Origin: Alphaproteobacteria bacterium
Lineage (GTDB): Bacteria > Pseudomonadota > Alphaproteobacteria > Rhizobiales > Devosiaceae
DNA length: 64,000 nt
Reading direction: 5' to 3'
NCBI GenBank assembly: GCA_018828145.1
Contig: JAHJWO010000007.1
Coordinates: forward strand, 122,750-186,749
In this document: positions 18,298 through 28,091 of the stretch, piece by piece
Position numbering within the stretch: the stretch's first letter is position 1
How the letters are laid out: the number at the start of each line of letters is the position of its first letter
Program-made: the position numbers and the translations under genes
The notes under the pieces: generated by a model
Database searches by the model: none
The model's input: the letters and a program-made list of their open reading frames with translations, nothing else
What the model was told of the DNA's origin: nothing

Positions 18298-20453
18298 TGC
18301 CCGTCGCGCGCCTTGACCTTGCGCCGGGCGGCATGCAGCAGCGGCTCGGTATAGCCACTGGGCTGATCGGCGCCGTGCAGCGCCAGGTCGAGTGCCGCCT
18401 GGAAGGCAATGGACTGGAAGTTCTCGGCCATCGGGCGATAGAGCGGATCGCCGGCATTCTGTTCGTCCACCACGACGGCCATGCGCTCGAAGGTTGAGGT
18501 CAGTTCGTCCCGGCTGACCAGGCCATGGCGCAGCCAGTTCGCGACGGCCTGGCTCGATATGCGGCAGGTGGCCCGGTCTTCCATCAGCCCGACATTGTTG
18601 ATGTCGGGCACCTTGGAGCACCCCACGCCCTGCTGCACCCAGCGCACGACATAGCCCAGGATGCCCTGCGCGTTGTTTTCCAGCTCGCGGGTGATCTCCT
18701 CGCGGCTCAATGAGAACGGCGCCTGCACCGGCATGGAGAAGAGTTCCGACAGTGTCGGCACGGCCTGGTTGTGCCGGCGCTTCTGCGCTTCGAACACGTC
18801 GACCTCGTGATAATGCAGGGCATGCAGCGTCGCGGCGGTGGGCGACGGGACCCAGGCAGTATTGGCGCCAGCATTGGGATGGGCGGCCTTTGAGGCCATC
18901 ATCGCCGCCATGTCGTCCGGCCGCGCCCACATGCCCTTGCCGATTTGCGCCCGGCCGGAAAGCCCACAGCCCAGCCCGATCAGCACATTACGGTCCTCGT
19001 AGGACGCAATCCAGCGCTCGGACTTGATCTCGTCCTTGCGCAATACGGCGCCCGCTTCCATCGAGGTATGGATCTCGTCGCCGGTGCGGTCGAGGAAGCC
19101 GGTATTGATGAAAAATACCCGCTGGCGGGCTTCGTAGATCGCGGCCTTGAGATTGGCCGAGGTCCGGCGCTCCTCATCCATGATGCCGATCTTTATGGTG
19201 AGCGGGGCGAGGCCCAGCATCTTTTCGACCGAGGCGAAGATGGCGCAGGCAAAGGCCACTTCTTCGGGGCCGTGCATCTTGGGCTTGACGATGTAGATGG
19301 CGCCGGTCGTGCTGTTGACCTTGTCCTGCATGGCGCAGAGCACGGTGACAGCTGCGTCCATCAACCCCTCGCCGATCGGCTTGCCATCGAACAGCACGGC
19401 ATCGGTGGTCATCAGGTGGCCGACATTGCGCACCAGCAGCAGCGAGCGCCCCTTGAGCACCAGCGGCGCACCGTTGACGTCCTTGTAGGTCCGGTCGGCA
19501 TTGAGCCTGCGGGTAACGGTCTTGCCGCCCTTTTCGAACGTGTCTTCCAGCGTGCCATTCATCAGGCCCAGCCAGTTGCGATAGACGCCAACCTTGTCCT
19601 CGGCATCGACGGCTGCCACGGAGTCTTCGCAGTCCTGAATGGTGGTGAGCGCCGCCTCGACGATGACGTCGCTCAGCCCCGCCTTGTGCATGCCGCCGAT
19701 CACGCTGCCCGGCTCGATGACGAGAACGACATGCAGGCCATGATGGCGCAGCACCAGTTCGCCCTTGGCTTCGGTGCCACCATAGCCGACAAAGGCACCC
19801 GGATCGCGCAGGCCGGTGCGACCGGCGGCCGTGTCGACCTGCAGGTGGCGGGTCTCGCCGTCCTTGATGACGTGATAGCCGGTGACATCGCGATGGCTGC
19901 CGCTGGCAAGGGGGAAGTTCTCGTCGAGGAAGCTGGCAGCCTTGTCGACCACCGCCGCGCCGCGCGCGGCATTAAAGCCCTGCCCCGGCGCCAATCCACC
20001 GTCGCGGCTGATGACATCGGTGCCATAGAGCGCGTCGTAGAGGCTGCCCCAGCGGGCATTGGCAGCGTTCAGCGCATAGCGCGCATTGGAGACCGGCACC
20101 ACCAGCTGTGGGCCGCATAGCGTGGTGATTTCGGGATCGAGCCCGGTCGTCTCAATGGTGAAGTCGGCTGGCTCAGGCACCAGATAGCCGATTTCCCGAA
20201 GGAAGAATTCATAGCCCTGCGGATTGTCGGCGACGGCACCATACCGGCGATGCCAGTCATCGACCTGGCTCTGGATCTGGTCGCGCTTGGCCAGCAGAGC
20301 CGCATTGGTCGGCCCATGCTCGGCAATCAGGGCGGCAAAGCCGGACCAGAACTGCTCGGCGGTTACGGCAAGACCGGCAAGCGCGTCCTTCTCGACGAAA
20401 TCGACCAGCAGCGGATGGACGGAGAGGCCGGACTTCGCGAGGTAGGAGGTCAT
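18294..20453 (-). CDS. glcB: malate synthase G
   Basis: A 719-residue enzyme that condenses glyoxylate with acetyl-CoA to malate. Length and order match the monomeric G form. Visible are [20 protein letters not shown] near 150, the long TIM-barrel core with [17 protein letters not shown] (the acidic magnesium site region), and the C-terminal catalytic part with [16 protein letters not shown]. An AAGGA site precedes the ATG at 20453. Its position beside purine genes makes sense because ureidoglycolate breakdown yields glyoxylate. A long palindromic element separates it from guaD, so it may have its own promoter. Confidence 0.93.
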   Translation of the reverse strand: MTSYLAKSGLSVHPLLVDFVEKDALAGLAVTAEQFWSGFAALIAEHGPTNAALLAKRDQIQSQVDDWHRRYGAVADNPQGYEFFLREIGYLVPEPADFTIETTGLDPEITTLCGPQLVVPVSNARYALNAANARWGSLYDALYGTDVISRDGGLAPGQGFNAARGAAVVDKAASFLDENFPLASGSHRDVTGYHVIKDGETRHLQVDTAAGRTGLRDPGAFVGYGGTEAKGELVLRHHGLHVVLVIEPGSVIGGMHKAGLSDVIVEAALTTIQDCEDSVAAVDAEDKVGVYRNWLGLMNGTLEDTFEKGGKTVTRRLNADRTYKDVNGAPLVLKGRSLLLVRNVGHLMTTDAVLFDGKPIGEGLMDAAVTVLCAMQDKVNSTTGAIYIVKPKMHGPEEVAFACAIFASVEKMLGLAPLTIKIGIMDEERRTSANLKAAIYEARQRVFFINTGFLDRTGDEIHTSMEAGAVLRKDEIKSERWIASYEDRNVLIGLGCGLSGRAQIGKGMWARPDDMAAMMASKAAHPNAGANTAWVPSPTAATLHALHYHEVDVFEAQKRRHNQAVPTLSELFSMPVQAPFSLSREEITRELENNAQGILGYVVRWVQQGVGCSKVPDINNVGLMEDRATCRISSQAVANWLRHGLVSRDELTSTFERMAVVVDEQNAGDPLYRPMAENFQSIAFQAALDLALHGADQPSGYTEPLLHAARRKVKARDGH

Positions 20454-20474
20454 TCTTGATCCTTCTTCTTTCTT

Positions 20475-20601
20475 ACCTCTCCCTTTGGGGGAAAGGTCGG
20501 CGCGACCGCGCCGGATGAGGGGGCCTTCTCGTTGCCCGGTGCTTGGGTCAGGCTCCTCACCCGACCAAAGACGGTCGACCTCTCCCCCAGAGGGAGAGGT
20601 G
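20475..20601. repeat. palindromic intergenic element A
   Basis: About 127 bases form a large imperfect inverted repeat. The left arm begins ACCTCTCCCTTTGGGGGAAA (20475) and the right arm ends CTCCCCCAGAGGGAGAGG (about 20582-20599), with further matching stretches toward the centre (GGTCG near 20495, CGACC near 20576; GATGAGG and CTCACC near the loop). It lies between glcB and guaD. Similar C/G-rich palindromes occur at 23202-23340 and 28979-29091, so it looks like a member of a dispersed intergenic family. Confidence 0.7.
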
Positions 20602-20654
20602 AAGAGGCGCCAGACCCGCAAACCCGAGCGCAAACTAGGGCAAGGCCCTTGCCC

Positions 20655-21950
20655 TCACAACCCGCCTAAAGTCGACTTCGCCCTTGCGCCTGCAACATAG
20701 ACTTCGGCAATGGCCCGGTCATCACCGAGCGTCTGTAGCAGGAACAGTTCTTCAACGAGCGAACTTGCCGTCGCAAGGCGCAATGCCATGGCAGGCGTGG
20801 CGCCGGCATCGAGCACGACGAGGTCTGCGGCATTGCCCGGCGCTATGGTCCCGATCGTGCCCTCCAGCGAGAGCGATCGCGCATTGCCAAGGGTCATCAT
20901 GTAGAATGAGTTGAGCGGCGTCAGCCGCTGACCGCGCAACTGCAGCACCTTGTAGCCCTCGTCGAGCGTGCGCAGCATGGAATAGCTGGTGCCCCCGCCG
21001 ATATCGGTGGCCACGCCGATGCGCACGCCGGCCTTGCTGAGCCTCTCATGGTCGAACAGGCCCGAGCCCAGGAACAGGTTTGACGTCGGGCAGAACACCG
21101 CCACCGCACCGGTCTCGGCCAGCACCTGGGTTTCGCGGTGATTGAGATGGATGCAATGCCCGAGCAGTGTCCGCGGACCAAGCAGGCCGAAATCCTCATA
21201 GATCCCCGTATAATCCGGCGAGCCGGGATAGAGCTCCATCGCATAAGTGATCTCGGCGGCATTCTCGCTGAGATGGGTCTGGACGTAGCAATCGGGATAC
21301 TCGGCCACCAAAGCCCGGGCCGCGTCCAGCTGCTCCGGGGTCGAGGTAAGGGCAAAGCGCGGCGAGATAGCATAAAGGCCCCTGCCCTTGCCGTGCCAGC
21401 GCGCGATCAGCGTTTTGGTATCGTCATAGCCGGACTGTGCGGTGTCGCACAGCGCCTCGGGCGCGTTGCGATCCATCATCACCTTGCCGCCGACCATCAG
21501 CATGTTGCGCTTGGCCGCCTCGCCGAAATAGGCGTCGACGCTTCGAGGATGGCTGGAGCAATAGGCAACGGCCGTCGTGGTGCCGTGACGGATCAGCTCA
21601 TCGAAGAAGGCGGCCGAGACGGTGCTGGCATGGCCCTGCTGGCTGAACTTCTGCTCTTCCACAAAGGTGTAGGTATTGAGCCATTCGAGAAGCGACCCCG
21701 CATAGGAGGCGATCATCTGGCTTTGCACATAGTGCAGATGCGTGTCGATGAAACCGGGCAGGATCAGGTGCGGGCGGTGGTCGATAACCTCTGCACTGTC
21801 ATCGGCAGCAAAATCGCCAACCGCAATAATCTTGCCATCCTCAATGGTGATCGCACCATCCTCGAGATAGCGGTAGCTCGCGGTGTCATCGATGCCCTGC
21901 GGCTCGCTGACGAAGGACAGCACGCGGCCGCGCAGAATGGTCCGTCTCAT
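20655..21950 (-). CDS. guaD: guanine deaminase
   Basis: A 431-residue amidohydrolase converting guanine to xanthine and ammonia. Zinc motif [10 protein letters not shown] at 65-74; further metal and substrate motifs are SPRFALTST, QTHLSEN, GHCIHLN and ATDIGGGTSYSM, all typical of GuaD. Its ATG overlaps the TGA of puuD as ATGA, so urate oxidase and guanine deaminase are made from one transcript. The product xanthine is the substrate of the XdhAB complex encoded in the same island. Confidence 0.92.
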   Translation of the reverse strand: MRRTILRGRVLSFVSEPQGIDDTASYRYLEDGAITIEDGKIIAVGDFAADDSAEVIDHRPHLILPGFIDTHLHYVQSQMIASYAGSLLEWLNTYTFVEEQKFSQQGHASTVSAAFFDELIRHGTTTAVAYCSSHPRSVDAYFGEAAKRNMLMVGGKVMMDRNAPEALCDTAQSGYDDTKTLIARWHGKGRGLYAISPRFALTSTPEQLDAARALVAEYPDCYVQTHLSENAAEITYAMELYPGSPDYTGIYEDFGLLGPRTLLGHCIHLNHRETQVLAETGAVAVFCPTSNLFLGSGLFDHERLSKAGVRIGVATDIGGGTSYSMLRTLDEGYKVLQLRGQRLTPLNSFYMMTLGNARSLSLEGTIGTIAPGNAADLVVLDAGATPAMALRLATASSLVEELFLLQTLGDDRAIAEVYVAGARAKSTLGGL

Positions 21951-23173
21951 GGCCCCGAGCCCTCACGGAACCATTCGACGATCAACGCCCGCTCGTCAGG
22001 CGTCATCTCGCTGACATTGCCCGGCGGCATGGCATGGGCAAAGCCGGCCTGGATCGCGATATCCTTGGCGTGGTTGGCGATGGCGATATCATTGTCGAGG
22101 ACGACATTCCTGGGTGCTTGGTAAACGCCGGGCCAGGCTGGCTCTGCGGTGTGGCACATGGCGCAGCGGGTCTGCACGGTCAGGCTGGCAGCGGCAAAAT
22201 GGCTTGCTGCGAGAAAGGGTTCGGCCGCCCGAGACGCCACCTCCTCACCTGCCGAGCCCGGCAGTTTCGGGCCTGACGACAGCCAGGCGATGATGATGAA
22301 GAGGATGACCGCCACCGGCCAGGTCCAGTGCGGATTGCCCTTGCGGGCATGGCGCGTGTTGAAATAGTGCCGGATGACCACCCCGACAAGGAAGATCAGG
22401 CTGGCAATGATCCAGTTCCACTGCGTGGCAAAGGCCAACGGATAGTGGGACGAGAGCATGAAGAAGATGACGGGCAGTGTCAGGTAGTTGTTGTGCAGCG
22501 AGCGCTGCTTGGCGACCTTGCCATACTTGGCATCAGGCACCCGGCCGGCCTTGAGATCCCCCACCACGATCTTCTGGTTGGGAATGATGATCATGGCCAC
22601 GTTGGCCGCCATGATGGTCGCGGTGAAGGCCCCCATATGCAGCATGGCCGCGCGGCCCGTGAACAGCTGGGTATAGCCCCAGCTCATGCCCACGAGAATG
22701 GCGAACAGGACCAGCATCAGCCCGGTCGTCGAATTACCGATGGGCGACTTGCAGAGGCTGTCATAAAGCACCCAGCCCAGCACGATGGAGCCGATCGACA
22801 GGCCGATGGCCACCCAGGCCGGCACGTCCAGCACATTGCGGTCGATGAGATAGAGATCGGCTCCGACATAATAGATCAGCGCCATCAGCATCAGGCCGGA
22901 AAACCAGGTCCAGTAGCTTTCCCATTTGAACCAGGTCAGGTGTTCGGGCAGGAATTCCGGCGCCACCAGGTATTTCTGGATGTGGTAGAAACCGCCCCCA
23001 TGCACCTGCCACTCCTCGCCATGCGCCAGCGGCGGCAGGCTCGGCGTCTTGCGCAGGCCCAGGTCGAGCGCAATGAAGTAAAAGGACGACCCGATCCAGG
23101 CGATGGCCGTCACGACATGCAGCCACCGCGCTGCAAACATCGCCCATTCGTAAAGGATTGCCAGTTCGCCCAT
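21947..23173 (-). CDS. puuD: PuuD, membrane urate oxidase with C-terminal cytochrome c domain
   Basis: A 408-residue inner-membrane protein with a multi-helix urate-oxidising domain at residues 1-310 (WLHVVTAIAWIGSSFYFIALD at the start) and a C-terminal cytochrome c. The heme attachment motif CAMCH is at 337-341, with a candidate axial Met382 in HAMPPGN. PuuD converts urate to 5-hydroxyisourate and passes electrons toward the respiratory chain instead of making peroxide. Soluble uricase is not seen in this window, so PuuD is probably the urate oxidase here. It heads the puuD-guaD pair and follows palindromic element B. Confidence 0.9.
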   Translation of the reverse strand: MGELAILYEWAMFAARWLHVVTAIAWIGSSFYFIALDLGLRKTPSLPPLAHGEEWQVHGGGFYHIQKYLVAPEFLPEHLTWFKWESYWTWFSGLMLMALIYYVGADLYLIDRNVLDVPAWVAIGLSIGSIVLGWVLYDSLCKSPIGNSTTGLMLVLFAILVGMSWGYTQLFTGRAAMLHMGAFTATIMAANVAMIIIPNQKIVVGDLKAGRVPDAKYGKVAKQRSLHNNYLTLPVIFFMLSSHYPLAFATQWNWIIASLIFLVGVVIRHYFNTRHARKGNPHWTWPVAVILFIIIAWLSSGPKLPGSAGEEVASRAAEPFLAASHFAAASLTVQTRCAMCHTAEPAWPGVYQAPRNVVLDNDIAIANHAKDIAIQAGFAHAMPPGNVSEMTPDERALIVEWFREGSGP

Positions 23174-23201
23174 CTTCTTCTCCGTCCCGGCGGTCCCTGC
23201 G

Positions 23202-23340
23202 CCTCCCTCCCCTTGAGGGGGAGGGAATGAGGGTGGGGTGACCCAGGCACTCAGCCCCGAGTGTCAGCCACCCCACCCCAGCTCTGCTACGGACCTTGGC
23301 GGTCCGAGCGCCGCTACCCTCCCCTCAAGGGGAGGGAGCA
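23202..23340. repeat. palindromic intergenic element B
   Basis: About 139 bases between puuD and the BMP binding-protein gene. Outer arms CCTCCCTCCCCTTGAGGGGG and CCCTCCCCTCAAGGGGAGGG face each other. Inner arms GGGTGGGGTG (23231-23240) and CACCCCACCC (about 23269-23278) also pair. It is organised like element A but is not identical. It could interrupt the operon transcriptionally or just be a mobile palindrome. Confidence 0.7.
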
Positions 23341-23373
23341 CAGGAGCGTCAGCTCAAAAACAAGTCACGCTCG

Positions 23374-23401
23374 CAAAAAGGGGCGGGCCGAGACCCGCCC
23401 C
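23374..23401 (-). terminator. intrinsic terminator after the BMP binding-protein gene
   Basis: On the minus strand GGGGCGGG, a six-base loop and CCCGCCCC are followed by TTTTTG. It stands 22 bases past the stop of the binding-protein gene, closing the transporter transcript before puuD. Confidence 0.8.
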
Positions 23402-23422
23402 TCTCAAATCACGTCGGGCGGC

Positions 23423-24511
23423 TTATGCCGGCGGGTTCACGCCTTCGACATACCAATCCATGCTGAGCAGCTCGGCATCGGTCAGCGTCACGCCGGCAGC
23501 GACCTTTTCTGCACCGGTATGATCATTGATCGGGCCGGTGAAGATGTTGAACGAGCCATCGATCTGGCCATTCTTGACAGCTTCGGCGGCGGCCACGACG
23601 TCAGCCGGGATCGACTCGTTATACGGCCCGATCTGCACTTCGCCTTCCTTGAGGCCCGGCCAGCGGTCGGCGCTGGTCCAGGTGCCATCGATCACGGCCT
23701 GGGCCGACTGCACATAGGTCGGACCCCAATGGTCGATGATCGAGGTCAGCTGGGCCTTGGGGGCGAAGGCCGCCATGTCGGCACCCTGGCCGAAGCCGCC
23801 GACAATGCCGCGCTCTTCGGCAACCTGCAGCGCAGCAGGACCATCGGTATGCTGGGCAATGATGTCGATGCCCTGGTCGATCATGGCGCGGTCCGCGTCG
23901 GCTTCCTTGGCCGGGTCATTCCAGGTCGAGATATAGACCGGGGTGATGGTGAATTCCGGGTTCACCTTGCGGGCCGCCAGCACGAAGGCATTGATGCCCA
24001 TCACCACTTCTGGGATCGGGAACGAGCCGATATAGCCCGCCTTGCCGGTCTTGGAGAGATGGCCGGCAATGGTGCCGCAGACGGCGCGGCCTTCATGGAA
24101 GCGGGCATTGTAGGTCGCCACATTATCCGAGCGCTGGTAGCCGGTGGCATGCTCGAACTTTACGTCCGGGAACTGCTGGGCAACCTTGATGACATAGTCG
24201 CCATAGCCGAAGCTGGTGGCGAAGATGAGCTTGTGGCCGGACTGGGCCAGTTCGCGCAGCACGCGTTCGCAATCGGGGCCTTCCGGCACGTTCTCGACGA
24301 TGGTGGGCTCGGCGACCAGATCACCCAGCGTGTCCTTCATGAACTTGGCGCCGGTGGCATGGCCATAGTTCCAGCCATTGTCATTGGGCGTGCCGATCAG
24401 CATGAAGCCGACCTTGAGCGGCTCGGTCTGGGCGAAGGCCTTGGTGCCGAGCAGCGGCAGGGCAGCCGCGGCCGCACCGGCCTTGAGGACATTGCGACGA
24501 GATAGGGTCAT
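23423..24511 (-). CDS. BMP-family (PnrA-like) nucleoside/purine-binding protein
   Basis: A 362-residue solute-binding protein of the basic membrane protein family, which binds purine nucleosides or related ligands. The N-terminus SRRNVLKAGAAAAALPLLG is a twin-arginine signal, so it would be exported folded. The mature part starts LKVGFMLIGTPNDNGWNYGH and has FATSFGYGDYVIKVA and GSFPIPEVVMGINAF, as in the family. An AGGAGA site precedes the ATG. It is the last gene of an ATPase-permease-permease-binding protein operon linked to xdhC. The exact ligand, such as xanthine, hypoxanthine, guanosine or urate, cannot be read. Confidence 0.85.
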   Translation of the reverse strand: MTLSRRNVLKAGAAAAALPLLGTKAFAQTEPLKVGFMLIGTPNDNGWNYGHATGAKFMKDTLGDLVAEPTIVENVPEGPDCERVLRELAQSGHKLIFATSFGYGDYVIKVAQQFPDVKFEHATGYQRSDNVATYNARFHEGRAVCGTIAGHLSKTGKAGYIGSFPIPEVVMGINAFVLAARKVNPEFTITPVYISTWNDPAKEADADRAMIDQGIDIIAQHTDGPAALQVAEERGIVGGFGQGADMAAFAPKAQLTSIIDHWGPTYVQSAQAVIDGTWTSADRWPGLKEGEVQIGPYNESIPADVVAAAEAVKNGQIDGSFNIFTGPINDHTGAEKVAAGVTLTDAELLSMDWYVEGVNPPA

Positions 24512-24568
24512 TTCGTTTCTCCTGAGGATTGCTTTTCGTTGGTGATCGAGGCGGTCATTGCCGCCGCC

Positions 24569-25498
24569 TCAATTGGAAGGCAAGAACGGCTTGCCGAGGC
24601 AGGCCGGAGCATTGGTGGAAGCATCGCGCCGGATCGAGATCAGCACAAGCACGGCGACGGTGGCGAGATAGGGCAGAGCTGCCCAAAGCTCGGAGGGCAC
24701 GACCGAAAGCGGGCCGCCCCCGGCCTTGGCATAAAGCTCCATGGTCATGACCAGGCCGAAGAGATAGGCGCCGGCCAGCAGGCGGAACGGACGCCAGGAT
24801 GCGAACACCACCAGCGCCACCGCGATCCAGCCGCGCCCGGCTGTCATGCGCTCGGCCCATTGCGGGGTGAGCAGCAGCGGAAAGCATGCGCCGGCAATGC
24901 CCGCCATGGCGCCGCCGAACATCACCGCCAGATACCGCACGCCGATCACCGAATAGCCGATCGAATGGGCCGACAGGTCATTCTCGCCCACGGCGCGCAG
25001 GATGAGGCCAGCCCGGGTCTTCTTGAGAAACCACCAGATGGCGACCACCATGATCAGTGCGAAATAGACCAGCGCGGAATAGCCGAACAGCACACGCCAG
25101 ATGGGATGTGTTGCCAGCTCCGACGGGAACAGCGGCCCCAGCAGCGTAACCGGCCTGGCGCTGTAACCCTGCCCGGCCAGCGCCGAAAAGCCGGTGCCGA
25201 AAATGGTCAGTGCGAGGCCCGTGGCGGTCTGATTGGCGGAAAGGCTCAGCGTCAGGAAGCCGAAGATCAGCGACGTGCCCAGTCCCGCCGCCGCCGCCAG
25301 CAGGATGGCGAGATAATGGTTGCCGGTGAGGAAGACGACCACAAAGGCGGTGATCGCGCCCACCAGCATCATGCCCTCGACACCGAGGTTGAGCACGCCC
25401 GACCGCTCCACCACCAGCTCGCCCAGGGCAGCGATCAGGATCGGGGTCGAGGCACCTACCACGGTGACAATGATGGCAATGATCAGTTCCGGGCTCAT
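24569..25498 (-). CDS. BMP-type ABC transporter permease (second subunit)
   Basis: A 309-residue inner-membrane permease with the YufQ-like signature ELVVERSGVLNLGVEGMMLV (residues 27-46) and LRAVGENDLSAHSIG. Together with the preceding permease it forms the membrane channel of a nucleoside or purine importer. The ATG overlaps the upstream permease stop as ATGA. A 57-base gap with the ribosome site of the binding-protein gene follows. Confidence 0.88.
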   Translation of the reverse strand: MSPELIIAIIVTVVGASTPILIAALGELVVERSGVLNLGVEGMMLVGAITAFVVVFLTGNHYLAILLAAAAGLGTSLIFGFLTLSLSANQTATGLALTIFGTGFSALAGQGYSARPVTLLGPLFPSELATHPIWRVLFGYSALVYFALIMVVAIWWFLKKTRAGLILRAVGENDLSAHSIGYSVIGVRYLAVMFGGAMAGIAGACFPLLLTPQWAERMTAGRGWIAVALVVFASWRPFRLLAGAYLFGLVMTMELYAKAGGGPLSVVPSELWAALPYLATVAVLVLISIRRDASTNAPACLGKPFLPSN

Positions 25499-26577
25499 GC
25501 GCGCACCTCCGCCGCCGGGACCACGCGCTTGATGCGGTAGCGGATGAGAATATCCCCCGCCAGCAGGAAGAACAGCATCATCGCCTGGAACACCCCGGTG
25601 GCAGAACTGGACAGCCCGATCGTGGTCTGCGCCACCTCGCCACCGACAAAGGTGATGGCCATGACGATGCCGGCAAAGATCACGCCCAGCGGATTGAGCC
25701 GCCCGAGGAAGGCGACGATGATGGCGGTGAAGCCGTAATTGGTCGGAAAGCCCGGCACCATGCGCTGGAAGGGCCCTGCCACTTCCAGCATGCCGGCCAT
25801 GCCCGCTAGACCGCCACTGACCAGCAAAGCCAGCCAGATCGTCTTGTTTTCACTGAACCCGCCATAGCGCGCCGCATGGGGCGCCGCCCCCACCACGCGC
25901 ATGCGGTAGCCGAACACCGAGCGGGACATGATGAACCAGGCAATCAGCGCCACCACGATGGCGATGGGCACGCCCAGATGCACGATCGTGCCGGGAATGA
26001 GCGTCGGCAGGCGTGCGGCCTCCGAGAAAATGCGGGTCTGCGGAAAGCCCATGCCCATGGGGTCCTTCCAGGGCGCGCGCACCAGGTAATAGATCAGCTG
26101 CACCGACGCATAGGTGAGCATCAGCGAGGTCAGGATTTCATTGACGTTGAGGCGCGTCTTGAGCAGTGCCGGGATGGACGCATAGGCCGCGCCGCCCAGC
26201 ATGCCGGCGACGAACATGGTCGGCAGGATCCACCACCCGGTCATGCCATGGGTGGCCAGCGCGACCCAGGTGGCCGCCAGCCCGCCGATGATATACTGCC
26301 CCTCGGCCCCGATATTCCACACATTGGCCCGGTAGGAAATCGACAGACCGACGCCGATGATGATCAGCGGCGCCGCCTTGACCCCGAGGTCCTGCCACTT
26401 GAACGAATTGGTCAGCGGGGTGAGGAAGATCTCGCGCACCGCGCCGACGCCGTCATAGCCGATCAGCGAGAAGATAATGGCGCCCACCACCATGGTCAGC
26501 ACCACGGCCGCGACCGGGGTCGCATAGACCATGACCTTGGACGGCTCGCGGCGCTTTTCAAGCCGGAACTGCATCAT
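25495..26577 (-). CDS. BMP-type ABC transporter permease (first subunit)
   Basis: A 360-residue membrane protein like YufP. It has the conserved loop LSISYRANVWNIGAEGQYII and FTAIIVAFLGRLNPLGV. A GGAGGTGC ribosome site sits just before ATG-ATG at 26577/26574; an ATG at 26595 further upstream is less likely. The start lies inside the 3' end of the ATPase gene, a 20-base overlap that suggests coupled translation. Confidence 0.88.
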   Translation of the reverse strand: MMQFRLEKRREPSKVMVYATPVAAVVLTMVVGAIIFSLIGYDGVGAVREIFLTPLTNSFKWQDLGVKAAPLIIIGVGLSISYRANVWNIGAEGQYIIGGLAATWVALATHGMTGWWILPTMFVAGMLGGAAYASIPALLKTRLNVNEILTSLMLTYASVQLIYYLVRAPWKDPMGMGFPQTRIFSEAARLPTLIPGTIVHLGVPIAIVVALIAWFIMSRSVFGYRMRVVGAAPHAARYGGFSENKTIWLALLVSGGLAGMAGMLEVAGPFQRMVPGFPTNYGFTAIIVAFLGRLNPLGVIFAGIVMAITFVGGEVAQTTIGLSSSATGVFQAMMLFFLLAGDILIRYRIKRVVPAAEVRA

Positions 26578-28090
26578 GCACCTCCGTCGCTCCATGCACG
26601 CCGCCCATCAGCAGGCCGATTTCTTCAACGCTCATCTCCTCGGTCGGGCGAGCCGGCGACAGGCGCCCCATATTGATCACCGCCAGCGTGTCGCAAAGCG
26701 CGCGCAGCTCATCGAGATCCTGGCTGATGACCACGATGGCCGAACCGGCCGCGGCCAGGTCGACCAGCGCCTGATGGATCGCCGCCGCGGCACCGGCATC
26801 GACGCCCCAGGTGGGCTGGCTCACCACCAGCACGCTGGGCTTCTGCAGGATCTCGCGGCCCATGATGTATTTCTGCAGGTTTCCGCCGGACAGCGATCCG
26901 GCGGTAGAGCCCGGCCCCAGCGCCTTGACGGCGAAGTCGGCGATCACCTTGCCGGTATAGGTCCGGGCGGCGCCTGAACTGATCAGCCCCATCATCACCA
27001 TGCCCAGCCGATCGCGCGCCGTGAGCACCGAATTGTCGCTCAGCGTGAAATCACCCACGGCGGCGTGGCCATTGCGTTCTTCCGGCACCGCACAAAGGCC
27101 GCGCTTGCGGCGCCCCGTCGTATCCAGCAGACCGAGCGGAAACCCGTCCAGGGTAATCGCGTCCTTGTCGCCGCCGCGCACTTCCCCACTCATCGCATCG
27201 AGCAGGGCATTCTGCCCATTGCCGGCTACCCCGGCTATGCCGAAGATCTCCCCGGCGCGAACGGTGAAGCTGACATTGTCGACCGGCACGTCAAAATGCC
27301 CGGTCTTGACGGTGGAAAGCCGCGAGACGACCAGTTTGGGCAAGCCCAGCGTCCGGCCCTCGCCCCGCACGATGTCCTTGAGGCCGGCGCCGATCATCTT
27401 CTCGGCCAGCGAGCGGCTGGTCTCCTGCCTGGGGTCGCAGGTATCGACCAGTTTGCCACCGCGCAGGATGGTCGCCGTGTCGCACAGGGCTTTGATCTCA
27501 TGCAGCTTGTGCGAAATGTAGAGGATGGAGCAACCCTGCGCCGCCAGCTTGCGCAGGACATCGAACAGTTGCTCCACCTCCTGCGGCGTCAGCACCGAGG
27601 TGGGCTCATCCATGATCAGCAGCTTTGGATCGAGCAGCAATGCGCGCACGATCTCGATCCGCTGCCGCTCGCCCACCGACAGGGTCGCCACGGTACGATG
27701 TGGATCGAGCAGCAGGCCATAGCGACCCATGATCTCGCGGATGCGGGCCTCAAGCTCGCGCGAAGGGATCTTGGCATCCATGCCAAGTGCAATGTTTTCG
27801 AGAACGGTCAGAGCATCGAACAGCGAAAAATGCTGGAACACCATGCCGATGCCGAGCTTGCGGGCCGCCTTGGGATTGGGCACCACGACAGGCTGTCCAT
27901 CCCAGCGGATCTCGCCGGCATCGGGCTGCATGATGCCATAGATCATCTTGACCAGGGTGGACTTGCCGGCGCCGTTCTCGCCCAAGAGGGCATGAATCTC
28001 GCCCGGCTTGACCGCAAATGTCACGTTGTCATTGGCGAGAACGCCTGGAAACCGCTTGGTAATGCCGGTCAATTCAAGCCGATACGGCAT
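26558..28090 (-). CDS. double-domain ABC ATPase of the BMP-type importer
   Basis: About 510 residues with two nucleotide-binding domains, like YufO. Domain 1 has Walker A GENGAGKST, an unusual but family-typical signature LSVGERQR and LLIMDEPT. Domain 2 has GVAGNGQNALL, LSGGNLQK and VVSQPTWGVD, where the Walker B glutamate position is Gln, as is usual in this family, so only one site may hydrolyse ATP fully. The ATG at 28090 follows the xdhC stop by one base (TAG T ATG); an in-frame TTG at 28102 is possible. The physical link to xdhC supports a purine substrate. Confidence 0.88.
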   Translation of the reverse strand: MPYRLELTGITKRFPGVLANDNVTFAVKPGEIHALLGENGAGKSTLVKMIYGIMQPDAGEIRWDGQPVVVPNPKAARKLGIGMVFQHFSLFDALTVLENIALGMDAKIPSRELEARIREIMGRYGLLLDPHRTVATLSVGERQRIEIVRALLLDPKLLIMDEPTSVLTPQEVEQLFDVLRKLAAQGCSILYISHKLHEIKALCDTATILRGGKLVDTCDPRQETSRSLAEKMIGAGLKDIVRGEGRTLGLPKLVVSRLSTVKTGHFDVPVDNVSFTVRAGEIFGIAGVAGNGQNALLDAMSGEVRGGDKDAITLDGFPLGLLDTTGRRKRGLCAVPEERNGHAAVGDFTLSDNSVLTARDRLGMVMMGLISSGAARTYTGKVIADFAVKALGPGSTAGSLSGGNLQKYIMGREILQKPSVLVVSQPTWGVDAGAAAAIHQALVDLAAAGSAIVVISQDLDELRALCDTLAVINMGRLSPARPTEEMSVEEIGLLMGGVHGATEVHDAVPA

Positions 28091-28091
28091 A